A stretch of DNA of 64,000 nt from Adiantum capillus-veneris (GCA_014529385.2 CM043942.1:34616469-34680468); one strand, 5' to 3'; counted from the first letter of the stretch, positions 22,259 to 35,101 are shown. Program-made: numbers and translations. The notes: a model not told the origin generated them from the letters alone.

Positions 22259-22942
22259 TTAGTAAACTTTGAAATACCAATTTTTTCTGAGTTGATTTTC
22301 AGGAAGTTTCAAAAGTTTAAGAATATCACTTTTGTTCATTACCTCATTCAAAAATCTCACCCTTTCATGACCATTGGACATATCAAATCCTAAAAGACTA
22401 GTCACATGTTCTCTAGTAATCTTTAATCTTTTTTTTCTTTGTCCAGAATCTTCTGCTAAGTTTACTACATCTCTCATTCGTTTTACTCGTGCTCTTAATC
22501 CTATTGGAGTTTCTTTTAAAGTCCAAAGTTGGTGATTTTCTTGTTTTAGAGATGCTATTTGGTTTTCAAGTTCTAAAATTCTTGTTGCATTTGAAGACAA
22601 AACAGTTTTGAGATATTGAATGTAATGTGTATGATCAATGTGTGAATGAGATAACCTAGAACTATATCCTAGTAAGCCATCAACCCCATCACCAACAAAT
22701 CTAATCAAATCATGAGGTGTGTGAAAAGATGGATACCTTCCAGTGCTAGGATCCGGTGGATACAAGCTCCCATCTGTCCATATATCAATGTGTTTCTTTC
22801 CCTCGTTGTTGCGAATTTGTTGTGCTTCATTTGCAGTTGTAACTGGTCTTTGATAAACACTCCGTGTAGTAGCATATTCCTGGCTTAGCTTAATGTTCAA
22901 GTGAAACTTGCGGTTATCACTAATGAAATATGTATTAGTCAT
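22259..22942 (-). pseudogene. Gene D, N-terminal region
   Basis: On the minus strand the likely ATG is at 22942 (MTNTYFISDN). An in-frame upstream Met at 22996 is less likely because the stretch between is hydrophobic and unlike the rest. The frame is open for about 220 codons. A segment rich in aromatic and charged residues (HIDIWTDGSLYPPDPSTGRY) is followed by a coiled-coil stretch (ILELENQIASLKQENHQLW), a basic segment (GQRKKRLKITREHVTSLLGF) and GHERVRFLNEVMNKSDILK. Near 22285 the frame shifts, and the shifted frame continues KIGISKFTKRYGFTGPTFS. It then runs across the copia insertion into 17452-17417 and on to 8546. I infer one gene from this. Its function is unknown and its TE-like C-terminus suggests a transposase. 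Confidence 0.6.
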
Positions 22943-23309
22943 TGTAAGTAATGAAGGAGCAGAAAGTATAATGGAAATAACGTAGCAGCAGAACAAGGTG
23001 CATCAGAGAAGAAGAGATAAAGCTCGCGAAAGGTGAGAGAAAAAAGAGAGATTCAAAAGTGGAAACAACTATTTTCCGCCAAGTGAAGTAAATGAAAACA
23101 AATCTCGAGGTGAGCCACAAAGGAATGTGAAGAAAACGATATCTTTTTGAATATTTAGAGATATGTACATAGATACGCTTTAGATTGCGTAGATATGCTT
23201 TAAATGACCAAAACGGACAAATTTGGAGCCGTTTTGACCACAAACTGCTCTGCTAATTAGTAATTTAACCAATTCCTTACACAGCCCTTTTTGAGTCGTT
23301 TTTGGCGCT
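22943..23309. other. Upstream region of gene D, no gene seen
   Basis: Between the gene D start and the second copia remnant there is AT-rich sequence with no coding signal. It should contain the gene D promoter if that survives. No clear TATA box was found. The junction with copia sequence lies at about 23305-23315. Confidence 0.4.
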
Positions 23310-24656
23310 AATGCTTGAGGCTATCCCTGATGGAAACACAGTCACCTGTGCCAACAATGCCTCTTATCCGGTCAAGGGAATTGGAAAGATTGTGCTAACT
23401 GCTGCGAATGGCAGTTCTTTCACACTTGTTGATGCACTTTTTGTACCAAGTATCAAAAAGAATCTTTTGTTTGTATCTGCACTTGCGAGACTTGGTCTTG
23501 TTGTGATTTGTGGATGACAGATGTATAGTTCATGATCTCTGCTTTGGCGATGAAGTTGTTGCATCTGGCATTTTGTGCCGTGGGATGTATAAGCTCACTT
23601 TGTATGACAAGTGTGGTTAGAATTTTGCAAATGCGGTTGTGGATTCAAAGGCTGTTTCGGATGCAAAACTTTGGCATGCACGTTTTGGGCATCTGAATTT
23701 TGCCAGTTTGCTGTGTCTACAGAAATCTGATATGGTTGCTTCTTTGCCGCCTCTTGAAGCACCATCAAAGCATGTTTGTGAAGTCTGTATTTTGGGTAAT
23801 GAAGCGTTCAAATTTTCCAAAGGATGGTTTAGTACGGGATACATGCAGGTTGCAGCTTGTGCATAGTGATTTTTGTGGGCCTATGCAAACTCCATCCTTG
23901 GGCAATTACCTGTACTTCGTGTTTTTTATAGATGATTACTCCACGCATGCATGGGTGTATCCATTGAAAGATAAGTCCAAAGTGTTTTTGTGCTTCAAGA
24001 AATTTCTGGCTATGGCTGAAAATGTGTTGAAATGTACTATGGGCACCCTCTGTTCAGATCGAGGGGGGGAGTATATGTCTCATGAGTTTAATGCATTTTT
24101 GGCTGGTCGTGGGATAAAACACCAGTGTATAGTGCCGTATACACCTCATCAAAATGGTGTTGCTGAAAGGAAAAACAGGTCTCTTATGGAAATGGCACGA
24201 TGTATGGTCAAAAGTCAAGCTTTACCACATTCGTTTTGGCTTGAGGCTGTCATGTGTGCCACTTATGTACTTAACTGGTGTCCTACAAAGGCCTTGAAGT
24301 CTTTCACTTATTATGAAGCATGGCATGCAAGAAAGCCATCTATTGATCACATGCGTGTTTTTGGCTATCTAGCTTATGCTTTGGTGCCACAAACACAACG
24401 CAGAAAATTGGATGATAAGGGTGTGAAATGTATTTTTGTTGGCTACAGTGCTGAAAGCAAGAGTTACAGGTTATACCATCCACAAACAAAGCGTATCTTG
24501 GTTTCACGTGATGTTGTGTTTGTGGAAGATTCTGTTCAGCCTTTGTTATCATGTAGCAGAGATAGTAATGTGAGCTCACAGGACATTTATGACAGTTTGT
24601 TGCCTCTTTTTACGGGTGGAAATTTGAATGTAAACTCCAATGACGCACATGTATAG
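23310..24656 (+). pseudogene. Copia element 2, pre-integrase and integrase
   Basis: Starts in NTVTCANNASYPV and runs through the pre-integrase domain (LWHARFGHLNFASLLCLQ) with frameshifts near 23510 and 23800. The integrase core follows with Asp in LVHSDFCGPM, Asp in TLCSDRGGEYMS and Glu in HQNGVAERKNRS. The C-terminal CIFVGYSAESKSYRLYHPQ motif is present and the frame ends at 24656. The triad is intact, but the coding sequence is fragmented. Confidence 0.8.
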
Positions 24657-26443
24657 CCTTTGGGGGTTTCTGAAAATATTACGGATCGGCCTATTACTGA
24701 TGCAAATGTACATGATGTACTTGATGTGGAAAGGGCTAAAAATGAGGAGGCTAGAAGTATACCAAAATGGTTGGTACACACTTTGCGTGAAAGTAAATTG
24801 GATGCACCTTTGTCTAGTCGTACTCGTTCAGGTTCATCCCATGCATCTTATGTGTCAGATTGTTATTCTTTGGCTATTTCGAGATTATGTGATGAAGAGG
24901 AACCTCTCTCCTTTGATGAAGCATAGACTTCAAAAAAATGGATGGCTGCAATGCAATCGGGATTTGATGCACTTATAGAAAATGACACATGTACTTTATG
25001 TGATTTGCCTCCTGGCTTGGCAAAAAGGCCATTGGTACAAAGTGGGTTTACAAGTTGAAACGTAAACTGAATGGTGAGATTGATCGCTATAAGGCTCGAC
25101 TTGTTGCAAAAGGTTATGCACAACAAAAAGGCATTGACTATGAAGAGACTTTTACTCCCACTTGTCGTATGACTACTGTGCATTTTCTATATGCATTGGC
25201 AACCCATTTTGGATGGAATGTACATCAATCAAATATTGTTACTGATTCCTTGAATGGTGACATACTTGAGGAAGTGTATGTAACACAACCTCGTGGTTTT
25301 GTCAAGAGAGGACATGAAAACAAAGTGTGCAAATGTAACAAAGCTTTGTATGGGTTGAAGAAATCTCCTCGTGCTTGGTATGAGAAAGTTGACACTCATT
25401 TGGTCAAGCAAGGATTTCGTAACAGTCCAACGGAAAGCACTTTGTATGTCAAGCGCGAGGGTGATGTACTTTTGATTGTTGTTCTTTATGTGGATGATTT
25501 GCTGATTACTGGTCCAAATGAGACACACATTGCTAAATTTAAGATTGATTTGAATTCTACTTTCAAGATAAAAGACTTGGGGCTTTTGCATCATTACTTG
25601 GGTATACAGTTTAAGCAGTGTGATGGAGGGATTGCTTTATGTCAAGCAAGGTACATAGAAACTTTACTATGTAAGTTTGGACTTGAGGACTGCAAACCTA
25701 TTGCTACTCCAATGGAAACAGGTTTGAAATTGAGTCTTCATGATGCTGGAGATCTTGCTAATGTCACTCTCTATCAAAATGTTGTTGGCTGCCTTATTTA
25801 TGTATGCAATACGAGGCCAGATATTCAGTTTGAAGTCTCACAGGTCAGCAGATTTATGCATAGCCCAGGGTCTAAGCATTGGCACACTGTCAAGAGGATT
25901 TTCTGCTACCTTAGTGGCACTTTACATCTTGGCTTGTTTTATCCCAAGGGGGGATCATTGCCGCCATATTTGCATGCTTTTTCGGACTCAGATTGGGCTG
26001 GTTCTTATGACACGTGGGTGTCCACAAGTGGTTTTTGTTTCATGCTTGGCAGTTCATGTATATCATGGTTGAGCAAGAAGCAACCTATTGTGGCCACTTC
26101 CAGTTGTGAAGCTGAGTACAGGAAAATCTTCACAACTACGGTTGAGTGTGTATGGCTCAGACGCCTTATGGCTGATTTGGGTGTTGGACAGAACACTGCC
26201 AACATCATCTATGCTGATTGTAAGAGCGCATTGGCAGTTGCAAGAAACCTAGTTTTTCATGCTTGCACAAAGCACATTGAGGTGCATTACCACTATGTCA
26301 GGGAGAGACTCTCCATTGGAGAGATCAGCTTGGCTTATGTGCCAACACAGGACAACCTTGCAGATCTTTTCACAAAGGCTCTACCTCGTGAGAAGTTTGA
26401 AGCTTTTCGCAAAGCTTTGGGCTTGCTCCCCTTTGTGGATTGA
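24657..26443 (+). pseudogene. Copia element 2, reverse transcriptase and RNase H
   Basis: A linker reading frame (24660-24926) covers the spacer deleted from element 1. The RT N-terminus (KKWMAAMQSGFDALIEN, then RPLVQSGF) needs a frameshift near 25045. From 25055 a 462-codon frame runs through RT (LKKSPRAWYEKVDTHL, LYVDDLLI) and RNase H (DSDWAGS, SSCEAEYRK, ADCKSALAV, NLADLFTKAL). This is the longest intact frame of the copia family here. Confidence 0.85.
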
Positions 26444-26520
26444 TCATGTCCTTAGGGCATGGCACTCCCCTATACATTATGTGCCAGCTCTCGTTCACCG
26501 CATCACTCACAGGGGGGATT

Positions 26521-26748
26521 TGTTACCATATATGAGGTAGTGATGTGTGTGAACACACTTAGGACCACTGGGGCACTTTTTCCCTCGTTAGGAGGTTTTT
26601 TTCCCTTGTGCATTGTATATACGCCCATTACTCTAGGGCTAGCTTATCTTTCATTGAGAATCAAGCAATATACTCCCTATTGTGTGCCTTGAGCTTCTTC
26701 ATCTTCTCCAAGTTGTGTGTGTGCGTCCTTGCAACCCTAATTCCAACA
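26521..26748 (+). repeat. 3' LTR of copia element 2
   Basis: It begins TGTTACCATATATGAGG directly after the polypurine tract CAGGGGGGATT and ends TTCCAACA. It is the same length as the LTRs of element 1. No matching left LTR is present near 23.3 kb. Confidence 0.9.
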
Positions 26749-28353
26749 ATTTCTTCATCACAAGTTTTTATAAAAACCCTCTTCTTTTTTACATATACAT
26801 TCAATGGAATAATGCTCTGATTCAGCTTTAAGGTTTGAATGATCTATTGTATGGATCAAGCAATGAACTATACTTTGTGATTCTGCATGTACTAAAACTT
26901 TAAAACAGAATCGTTTTGAATATAATATTAGAACAAGAAAATGTTTGAGGGAAATGAATAGAGCTTGTAATGCTTTTTTCCTTCTTCTTCTTCTTCTTCT
27001 TCTTCTTCGGAATATGGCTTGATAGAATGGGATGACAGTATATAGTTTTTTTATAAAATATATACACATGCTCAAGGAATTTTCTCATGATATACCTTTA
27101 CCCATGTATGGGTGCAGTTTTGGACTCATGTATGGCTCTCTGAGTAATTCTCTTTGAGTAGTGATCTTTCTAAGTATAACTAGGAACCAATACCGTCATG
27201 GGTTTCCATTTGATTGTACAAGAATTACCAAGAAGTAAGAATGTCTTATGGTGGTACACTGTTTTAGAACAGATCGTACATGATAATAATGAATGGTCCA
27301 TTTTGGAATTCTTTACTCCATGACTAGCCTTAATGTTGGCCTTGGCTCTAATAAACCCAAAAATTCCTTAGATTCTTTTCTCCATGACTAGCCTTAATGT
27401 TGGCCTTGAACACAGGGGCAGGTCTGCACAAGCAGGGGTGTGTTCTCTAGTAAATTCTGAGCTAAACGCAATGTGGCATGATATTTGCACGGATCTCTTT
27501 ACACATTGACAATTTTAGGTATGTTTTGCACCTCCTTTAAATATCACTCTTGATATAATGATTAAATATCTATGTGAGATATGACACTGTCTCAATCATC
27601 ATCTTTCTTGGTCTCTCAGATATCATATGACATGCAGCTTTTCTGCCTTATGTATAGAATGGTCTAGGTATCATTACAATGAAAAGAAAACTCATATGAC
27701 ATAACTCTGCTCATAATTAATATATTTTGGAAAAATGATATGTGTAGGAGGATTTCGATCTACTCACATTTGAAACGCTATAGTTGACTATAGTAGCATA
27801 ATCACTATGGTAATACATGCCTTTTGAATTCTGCATACATTGCTGTCAGCTGCTGATGATGCAAGTACCTTCCCTAAGATTTTTTCTTTTTTGATATACA
27901 AAGGTGTATATAAATTTTTTTAGAATCTAGTTATCTTGAATAAAATGTTATGCGCTTGGATTTCGCTCAACAATATATAAACTATTACAACTTAGATTGT
28001 AGCTTTGATACAATTGTTGGATGGCATACTGTCAAAATTACTTGTTTCTAGCTTATATATGCACATCAATTGATGTTCTCTGGTTTTTGACCTCGGAATA
28101 GTATAATGGTTATCGTTTTTGAAACATATATGCACCAAATTGGTAAAAGACGAGATGTTGATCCCTTTTAATGGGAATGATATTAATCTAAGGCATTTTT
28201 GGGTTTAGTTTGGAATAAAATACTGATCGATATATAGGTAACAAGGTTTTGAAGAGATATGTCTTTCAAGATATATAGGCTAACGTGAAATGGAATGGTA
28301 TGCTGGTATCATTTCTTAAGCATTATGATGAAAATGGTTCACTCTCTCTTACC

Positions 28354-28355
<2 letters not shown>
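26749..28355. other. No gene seen; short repeats
   Basis: AT-rich sequence without a convincing reading frame. It contains a TTC run at about 26981-27008. A ~28-base segment (CCATGACTAGCCTTAATG core) is repeated directly at about 27318 and 27382. Confidence 0.5.

Positions 28356-28432
<77 letters not shown>
28356..28432. repeat. GT dinucleotide microsatellite
   Basis: About 38 uninterrupted TG units ending in GCGTGCGTGA. Such runs can adopt Z-DNA and mutate in length. Confidence 0.95.
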
Positions 28433-28435
<3 letters not shown>

Positions 28436-28472
28436 CGTGAAGATCTAAGATATAACATCACCCACTAAATCA

Positions 28473-28901
28473 ATGGTGTGGGCCCACTACCAATGCGACC
28501 AATACATGGGACCAAACGACACGCGATATATCTTGATAGACCAATATGAGCATATGGATGCATTTGGCAGGATACAATACAAAGCAATAAGGGAGCATCG
28601 ACCTCACAATAAGAATGTCCTTCGAATGGCGCCACCAAAGCAAGATTTGAGGTACAATGTGGAGGTAAGCTCCAAATCCACTACGCATCCAATTTATCAT
28701 ATACCGGTTGAACGCATTTGTGTAGACAATGAATTTATTATTTTATGCCAAGACATGGGTGGGGTTGTCTACAAGACCATAGCTTTCAATGGCTATGAGC
28801 ATCCGCATAAATTTGTTTTGCATGTGTATAAAAATGGCAATAGGAATTTTGATTTCTACGATGATTGGGGTAACTCATACTCCGTCACATATACATACTA
28901 G
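28473..28901 (+). CDS. Orphan ORF of 142 residues, unrecognised
   Basis: An ATG at 28473, 41 bases after the GT run, opens a clean 142-codon frame ending TAG. The protein is rich in Tyr, His and Asp (CDQYMGPNDTRYILIDQYEH, FDFYDDWGNSYSVTYTY). It shows no membrane segment or signal peptide that I can see and no domain I recognise. It may be one exon of a decayed gene or a gag-like N-terminal piece, since a gag-like remnant follows 100 bases downstream. Whether it is expressed is unknown. Confidence 0.35.
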   Translation: MVWAHYQCDQYMGPNDTRYILIDQYEHMDAFGRIQYKAIREHRPHNKNVLRMAPPKQDLRYNVEVSSKSTTHPIYHIPVERICVDNEFIILCQDMGGVVYKTIAFNGYEHPHKFVLHVYKNGNRNFDFYDDWGNSYSVTYTY

Positions 28902-29006
28902 TTACGTCACTACACATGGCAATGGAAACCTATTTTCTAAGGAAAAGAGCTAAGCTCAGGAAACCATGTAGCTTCAACGGCTACAATCACACCAAATGAC
29001 ACATCA

Positions 29007-29822
29007 ATGCCTAGACATAGGGAAATCCATCACCCCTCATCGGACAAAATACACTTGCATGATAGAGCGAGGATGGGTAGACTGACACATTCCTATGGGG
29101 ATGCAATTAGAACAAACACATTTGAAAGAGTATGCAATATGGTCAATGGAGGACCAGACATGCCTTATGAAACAACATGGGCTGAAAATGAAGAATCCAA
29201 CACAAAAATCCGCCCAACCACTCTCATAAAGTTTGCAAAACACTTTGATAGAACAAGAGATCCTTATTATGAACATGTAGCACAATACCACCATCTTATT
29301 TACGCTGAGGGAGTCTATGACATGCACACAAAGGGTTAAGGTTTTGGATTGACTTTGGAAGGTAGTGCCTTATCATGGTTCCAAATGCTAAAGCCATCAG
29401 TGCTTTATGACTTTGAGTTGTTTATAAAACACTTCATAGATGCTTATTTCAAAGATTGGAATCAAGCACAACACACTGACCAAGATCCTTAACTTTAAAC
29501 AAAAAGAGGGTAAAACCATGAAAAACTGCATTGCACAGCTTTAGAAATACTGAAACGATGCCTTAAAGTAGAAACACTTGACAAAGAGAGGCTAATCTCA
29601 TGCTTCTTAGAAGGATTGAGAAACAAAACCTTCTACCTGACATTATTTTCTCAAAATCATATGGACTTTGATGAGTGTTGTTTGCAAGCTCAAAGGCTTG
29701 ACGACAATTACAAATGCTTGCACTCTCATGTTGAATCGGGACCAACAACTTCAAATAATGCTCAATCAAACGCAGAAGCCCTCTCTCAAAGGATGATAAT
29801 AGTAGAGAGTCTCGCTCTTTAG
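29007..29822 (+). pseudogene. Retrotransposon Gag-like remnant
   Basis: A frame from 29007 gives LIKFAKHFDRTRDPYYEHVA. After a stop at 29337 the same frame reads GFGLTLEGSALSWFQMLKPS and FELFIKHFIDAYF. This fits the retrotransposon gag core (F..L.G.A..W...L...F...F). A frameshifted continuation at 29580-29750 (ISCFLEGLRNKTFYLTLFSQ, CCLQAQRLDDNYK) matches the end of such Gag domains. No protease or RT follows, so it is a fragment. Confidence 0.55.
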
Positions 29823-31910
29823 TCTCAACGAGGTCACCTTCTCCCCATTTAGGTTCCAGACTACAACCTTTCTCAAGGACTACAAGGCTACAGGAGCCAA
29901 GAGTGCCTATGGAGACAAGGAGAGAAAGAAAATTGATCTTGTATTTATGGCTTAAATAGAATCCTCTTCTTGTCTTATGGGGAGCCTAGGATTATATTCA
30001 GTACCTTAGCTGATGTTAATATCATAGTAGAGAGCATAGCATGAGAGCATGAGAGAGTTAGAGTGTTGGAATAGAATCACAGAGGTCATGTGTACGACCA
30101 TAAAGGTAGTGCTTCCTCATCCCATATGCTCTAAATTATGAAAAAGATTAGGTAGAGAGAGAAAATTAGTAGGCACCAAAGTTTCTAGAGAGGTGAAAGA
30201 TATTGTGTGTGTGTGTTTTTGTTTATCCTAGCAATACATAGATGACAAAGTCATAGACTAATAAACTAAACAGTTAAGGGACATAACTTGTATATTTATC
30301 ATTGTAAAATACAAGCAATGTAGAGTGTAGGATCAATATCCTTAAAAATATGAGATACATTATCTCATTTACCATTAGAATCCCACCATTGCAATCATAC
30401 AGACAAAACACCAAAATGATAAGGAGAGCCTTGTTACCTACATCCATACAATAAAATGAATAGAGATGTTAGCTCTAATGCGTATTACAGGTGTCAATGA
30501 GCTCGTCCACATGTCATAGATGTCCACAAAAAGGGTGATTCATGTATGAACACATGGTGAGTCATTAACAAATATTGCGAATATTTATCAAAAAAATTGC
30601 GTTATAATCATAAAAACTATCTATTGCTATGCTTATCTTCAAAAAGTATCTTTTCTATTTGGGAAAAATGATATAACTATTATTTAGTAGATCTTGGTTT
30701 ACTAGTCACATTTTGCATATTGTTTAGCAAAACAGTTTTCATTATAGGTGAGGTCCCAGAGAATAGGAGAGAGAGTGTGTTATCTTGAGTATCTTTTAAG
30801 TATCTATTGGTTTTTTTACACCATTTAAGAGGTTATGAGATATTAAGTGAGTTGTACTGTTCTCTTTTTGGGTGTAGTCTAGTTCTTTTTGTGCCATTAA
30901 AGAGGGTATGATAATAAATTTTGGATAATTAATATGCTATTTTTTGTATCTGACTAACTTCCACGTCTCACTAAATTGTGTCTACTATGGATTACCATTC
31001 AACCAATGCAAGTGAGATGGAATATCCACAAGTCCCATCGCCATTAGCTACTATTATTCCAATCAAAGCCCTCATAGACAAGGCCATCAATAGAATTTGT
31101 GAAGTCATATTCTCTCCTAATAGGCCCAAAAAGGAGGCATATTATACATCGCTAGTAAAGTCAAGCAATTGAAATCCCTCTTTGAAAGCATTCAATCAAG
31201 ATCCATGCATAACACAACCACCTTTATCACACAATATAATTTCCTAGGGGACTCACTATGTATAAACCCCCTATAGCACGTGCATTCAATAAAATGGATT
31301 TAAAGTATCCCTTATTTCTCTTATGTATGTATATTATGTAACTCCATTAAGAAAATAAATTCCCTTCTTTTGAACAACTATGTACTCTAGTAGACCCCCT
31401 AGGTATAATTTGTGTACAACAAAGTGGGTCTCATTTGGGGAAATATAGCAATATGAGAAGGGACATTGGACGCACATGTTAACACATGGATCTAAGAGTT
31501 TGTCCTTCATCGTGTGTGAAATAATATAATCATATGCTTATAATTAAAATACATTGTTGACTTTGATAATATAATTAAGAGTTTGATATGAATTTGATAA
31601 TACAATTCAAGTTTTGTTAAGTTTTTCAATTTTGTTGTTGAATTTTAATTTTAATTCACTATGTGTAAAAAAATTGAATTTGATTTTGATTCATAACTAT
31701 GTCTCCAAATTGCCTAAGATGGCAGTAAAAAACAGGCATGTGAAATTCAATGCACAAGAAATAATGATGCTACTCTACGCTTATGACTCCCAAGCCACCT
31801 CCTACAAATATATCAATCACTGTGGTATGCTCCACTATGAAAGTCAACACCAACCACCTAAAAACCAAAACGTTTCATTACATCATTATTAAAACTAAAT
31901 GCACCTAAAG
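29823..31910. other. No gene seen
   Basis: AT-rich sequence with only short frames. A 64-codon frame at 30978-31172 (starts MSTMDYHSTNASEMEYPQV) has no recognised similarity and no context, so I do not call it a gene. Confidence 0.45.
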
Positions 31911-32075
31911 AAACCTAGACTCCTCTCTGTAGCTCCCCGCAATGCACCTTGACCAGCAAGATTGCCATCGTCTTGCTCCACTAGGATCCCTAAACAAACC
32001 TAGACTCCTCTTTGTAGCTCCCTACAATGCACCTTGACCAACAAGATTTCCATTGTTGCTCCACTAGGATCCCTA
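31911..32075. repeat. 85-base tandem duplication
   Basis: Two adjacent copies starting AAACCTAGACTCCTC at 31911 and 31996, with a few substitutions and a small indel. The flanks (32076-33291) show no gene. Confidence 0.85.
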
Positions 32076-33291
32076 ACTTGGCATCAAAGGCCTTCTTGTC
32101 TACACTCTCCCCATCCTACCTATCATATACAGACCTATTCTCTTTTTGATAAAACATGCCCAAGAGGAAAACCTCCACCTATAAACATGTGTAAGCATAT
32201 CCTTTACTAGTTTTTAATAAATATTATATGTATATGAATTTCACGTTAACGATGAAATTGGAAGAAAATTTTGGAAACATACCCACTTATGTGTGCTCTT
32301 TTGCACATACCCTTATAGAATCAAAATAAGAATGGTCTGCTTGAGCTTAAACCTAGTTATACTGGTATGACCACAAAAAATGTCAAAATGATTGGCGGAG
32401 CATAATGTAATGTACCATCCATTGTCTACCATAAATAGAGAGGCTACTTAACTTCTGTGAAAACTAAATTTTTAATAATAATTTTATGTCAAAAGAGGCA
32501 AACAAAAAAATTTATGAAGTAACGTGGAAAGCTAAGTATGCACCACGTCAATAGAAATCTTTTCAACCCGTAGGGAAGTCTACGAAGAAAAGAGATGCAA
32601 GTGTATTGCTCTCTTCGCCACTCAAGAACATTCCTTGTACATCTGTCTTGTGTAAGAAACAAGAAAATCTATTTTTAATGATACATTTGTGAGAATGTAA
32701 AGTAAATTTATGGCTAGTACGTTAAGAGATGTATGCTAGCTAATTACTTTCTATGTCTCATCATGTGGAGTGACCTCCAACACACTAAGCAACGTGTTCA
32801 AGAAGGTAAAATAAAAGAAATACCACAATGGGATTGCTAGGTTAAGATGGCAAAAAATACTCTTGTAATGGCCTCCTTTCATGTTTTGAATACTCCCCAA
32901 TAGGATAGTCAATCCACCAAGGACAGTACTACACCTCTACTCATCATCACTAAGACCTCTATCTTTCATCCAAGGAAGGAAACCCTAGGGGATTCACTAG
33001 TAATAATGATGAGATGTCACCTACATGCACCAAAATTGGAAAACTAACGACCCCTATGTATGGAAAAATCTCCCTATATATGAACCATACCTTATAAAAA
33101 ATACCTGCCCTCCTTATCAAAAGTCCCCCCTCCCTTACACTCATGTGATACCCATACAAAACTCATGGTGAATCATAGAACCTTAGCATGAGAGGTCTAT
33201 CCACTCTTCCATAAATGAGGGCATCTCTTCAAATGAATGCTCATCATGAAGTTTGACAATGCATCTATTAAAAAGATTTAATCAATTACAA

Positions 33292-33477
33292 CTAATTGAT
33301 ATTAGAAAGCATGAAAATGATTTAAAAAAGCATAATTGTAGTGGGATTACCTATAGAATATTCTCTTAGAAGACGCCACAAGCTCTAATTGATATTAGAA
33401 AGCATGAAAATGATTTAAAAAAGAATAATTGTAGTGGGATTACCTATAGAATATTCTCTTAGAAGACGCCACAAGCT
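33292..33477. repeat. 93-base tandem duplication
   Basis: Nearly identical adjacent copies begin CTAATTGATATTAG at 33292 and 33385. The second overlaps the end of the minus-strand frame 33440-33691, so that frame's C-terminal codons are part of the duplicated unit. Confidence 0.9.
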
Positions 33478-33691
33478 CTAAAATCTTCTCATCCAATTCC
33501 TTAGTGTTCATATGGTCCCACAATTCTAAGAAAGTCGTGTTAAGGTGGTCTCTTCTTTCGTTTGAGAACCACACTTCAAATCCTTCTGGCAATTCTTCTA
33601 TCAACTTCCCTTTCAACTTGAAACATTGTTTCAAGAGATTTCCCCAATACCATTCTTTTCTCAAATACATTCTCAATTTTTGAGCACGCAA
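33440..33691 (-). pseudogene. Unrecognised ORF fragment, 83 residues
   Basis: The minus-strand frame RAQKLRMYLRKEWYWGNLLK continues to a compact C-terminus (EVWFSNERRDHLNTTFLELW, ELDEKILELVASSKRIF). Its residue composition looks coding, but no family is recognised. Just upstream on the same strand a short segment (MLKCQLDDPACK) may belong to it, separated by a stop. It may be an exon of a decayed gene. Confidence 0.3.
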
Positions 33692-35101
33692 AAATCACTT
33701 ACATGCTGGGTCATCTAATTGGCATTTGAGCATAGAGTGAAAAATGTCTCTCTTCATACAATTTAAACATTGGATAAATAGTACAAAAGGAGACTATTTG
33801 ATAACTATAGCATGCCATTTGAGAGTTGCCTTATATCAATAGATATTTTGGTTATGGCCAAAAAGTGGACTTTATCCTTAGAAATCTCTCTTTGAAAATC
33901 TGAAATTTGAGCTTCTAAACTCTGAAAAATGTGCATTCTACAACTCTCTATTCAAGCAAATTTGCAATCTGTTTCTGAAAATCTGATTTAAGAAAATCTC
34001 TTGAAATTTGAAATTCATTTGTCTTTTGAAAACTTGAATAAGTCAAAATCTGATCACATATTCTTGTTAATCTGAACTGGGAGGTATCCTCATCATGTCA
34101 GAATGAATTTTTTGATAATTCTGTAAAGACATTGAAATCTGAATTTTGTTTGACATTGAACTTCCAAGATTTCTTCAATCCTATGAACTAAAACTTTTCA
34201 TCCCTTCAAAGACTTCATAATCTGCATTCTTTGTAATTTGGATTGATTTACTCATCTTGAATAAGTAAAAATATGAAACTGATATGATCCTGTCTTTGCA
34301 AAAACACTGACAAAAATCTGATTCATTTTGATTGCTCTTATAACATATTTGAACTCCATAATGTTGGAAAACATGATTTCCATATAGTTTGAAGCTTTCC
34401 TCACTTTGACAGGAAAAGTTGACATGCTCCTAGATGAATTTTTCTTCAAATTAGCAACTTCCACTCATTATGTCCATTAGATATAATAAACACTACTTCA
34501 AATTAGCAACTTCCACTCATTATGTCCATTAGATATTATAAACACTACTTCTTTGTCAAATTGGATTTTGGATTCATACAAGATATTCATTAGAGTTTCA
34601 TGAACTATTGAAACTTATTAAAATCAATATGACCCACTTTGATCATTCCTTGAGCAATATTTAAAGTATAAAACCTATTAAAAATGATTGATTTGAAATC
34701 CAATTTTGACATGAAATCAAAGCCACCATTTCCTCTACTTCTTATTTATGTTTACTCCATTGAAAGCTTCTTGTTTGCATTTCCATGATTCTCCATTAAG
34801 CTTCATTGCTTCTTGGTTGAATTTGATTATTATCTTATATGTTTCAACTATTTTTGAACATAGGGAAATTACTGATTCTTGAAATCTGATTGCAACATCA
34901 TCATATTGCATTGAAATTTGATTCTGATCACATTCTTCACTTTCATTATGATGATACAAAGAATGGTCTCTTTGCAACTGAAAATTTTTCTAACTTTGTT
35001 GAATATCCCTGAGTACACTTGAACTGATCTTATTTAGTTTCTTCCACATCTGATCAAATATGAGTGTGTATTTTGCTTCAATGACTGACATAAGTATCAT
35101 C
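33692..35101. other. AT-rich region with tandem duplication, no gene
   Basis: The sequence is built of variants of words such as CTTGAAATCTGA, so it is low in complexity. A 52-base unit (AAATTAGCAACTTCCACTC start) is duplicated in tandem at 34447-34550. It lies downstream of copy A of the transposase-like gene and could be its intron or 3' region. No further exon was found. Confidence 0.45.

Larger units (their letters stand above)
23310..26748 (+). mobile_element. Ty1/copia element 2, 5'-truncated
   Basis: A second member of the family at 17453-22225, recognisable from just after the protease to a complete 3' LTR. It has no 5' LTR, primer-binding site, Gag or protease. Its RT region is full length, so it retains the ~410 bases missing from element 1. 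The truncation point matches about 19205 of element 1. Neighbouring sequence on the left is the upstream region of gene D. Confidence 0.85.
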
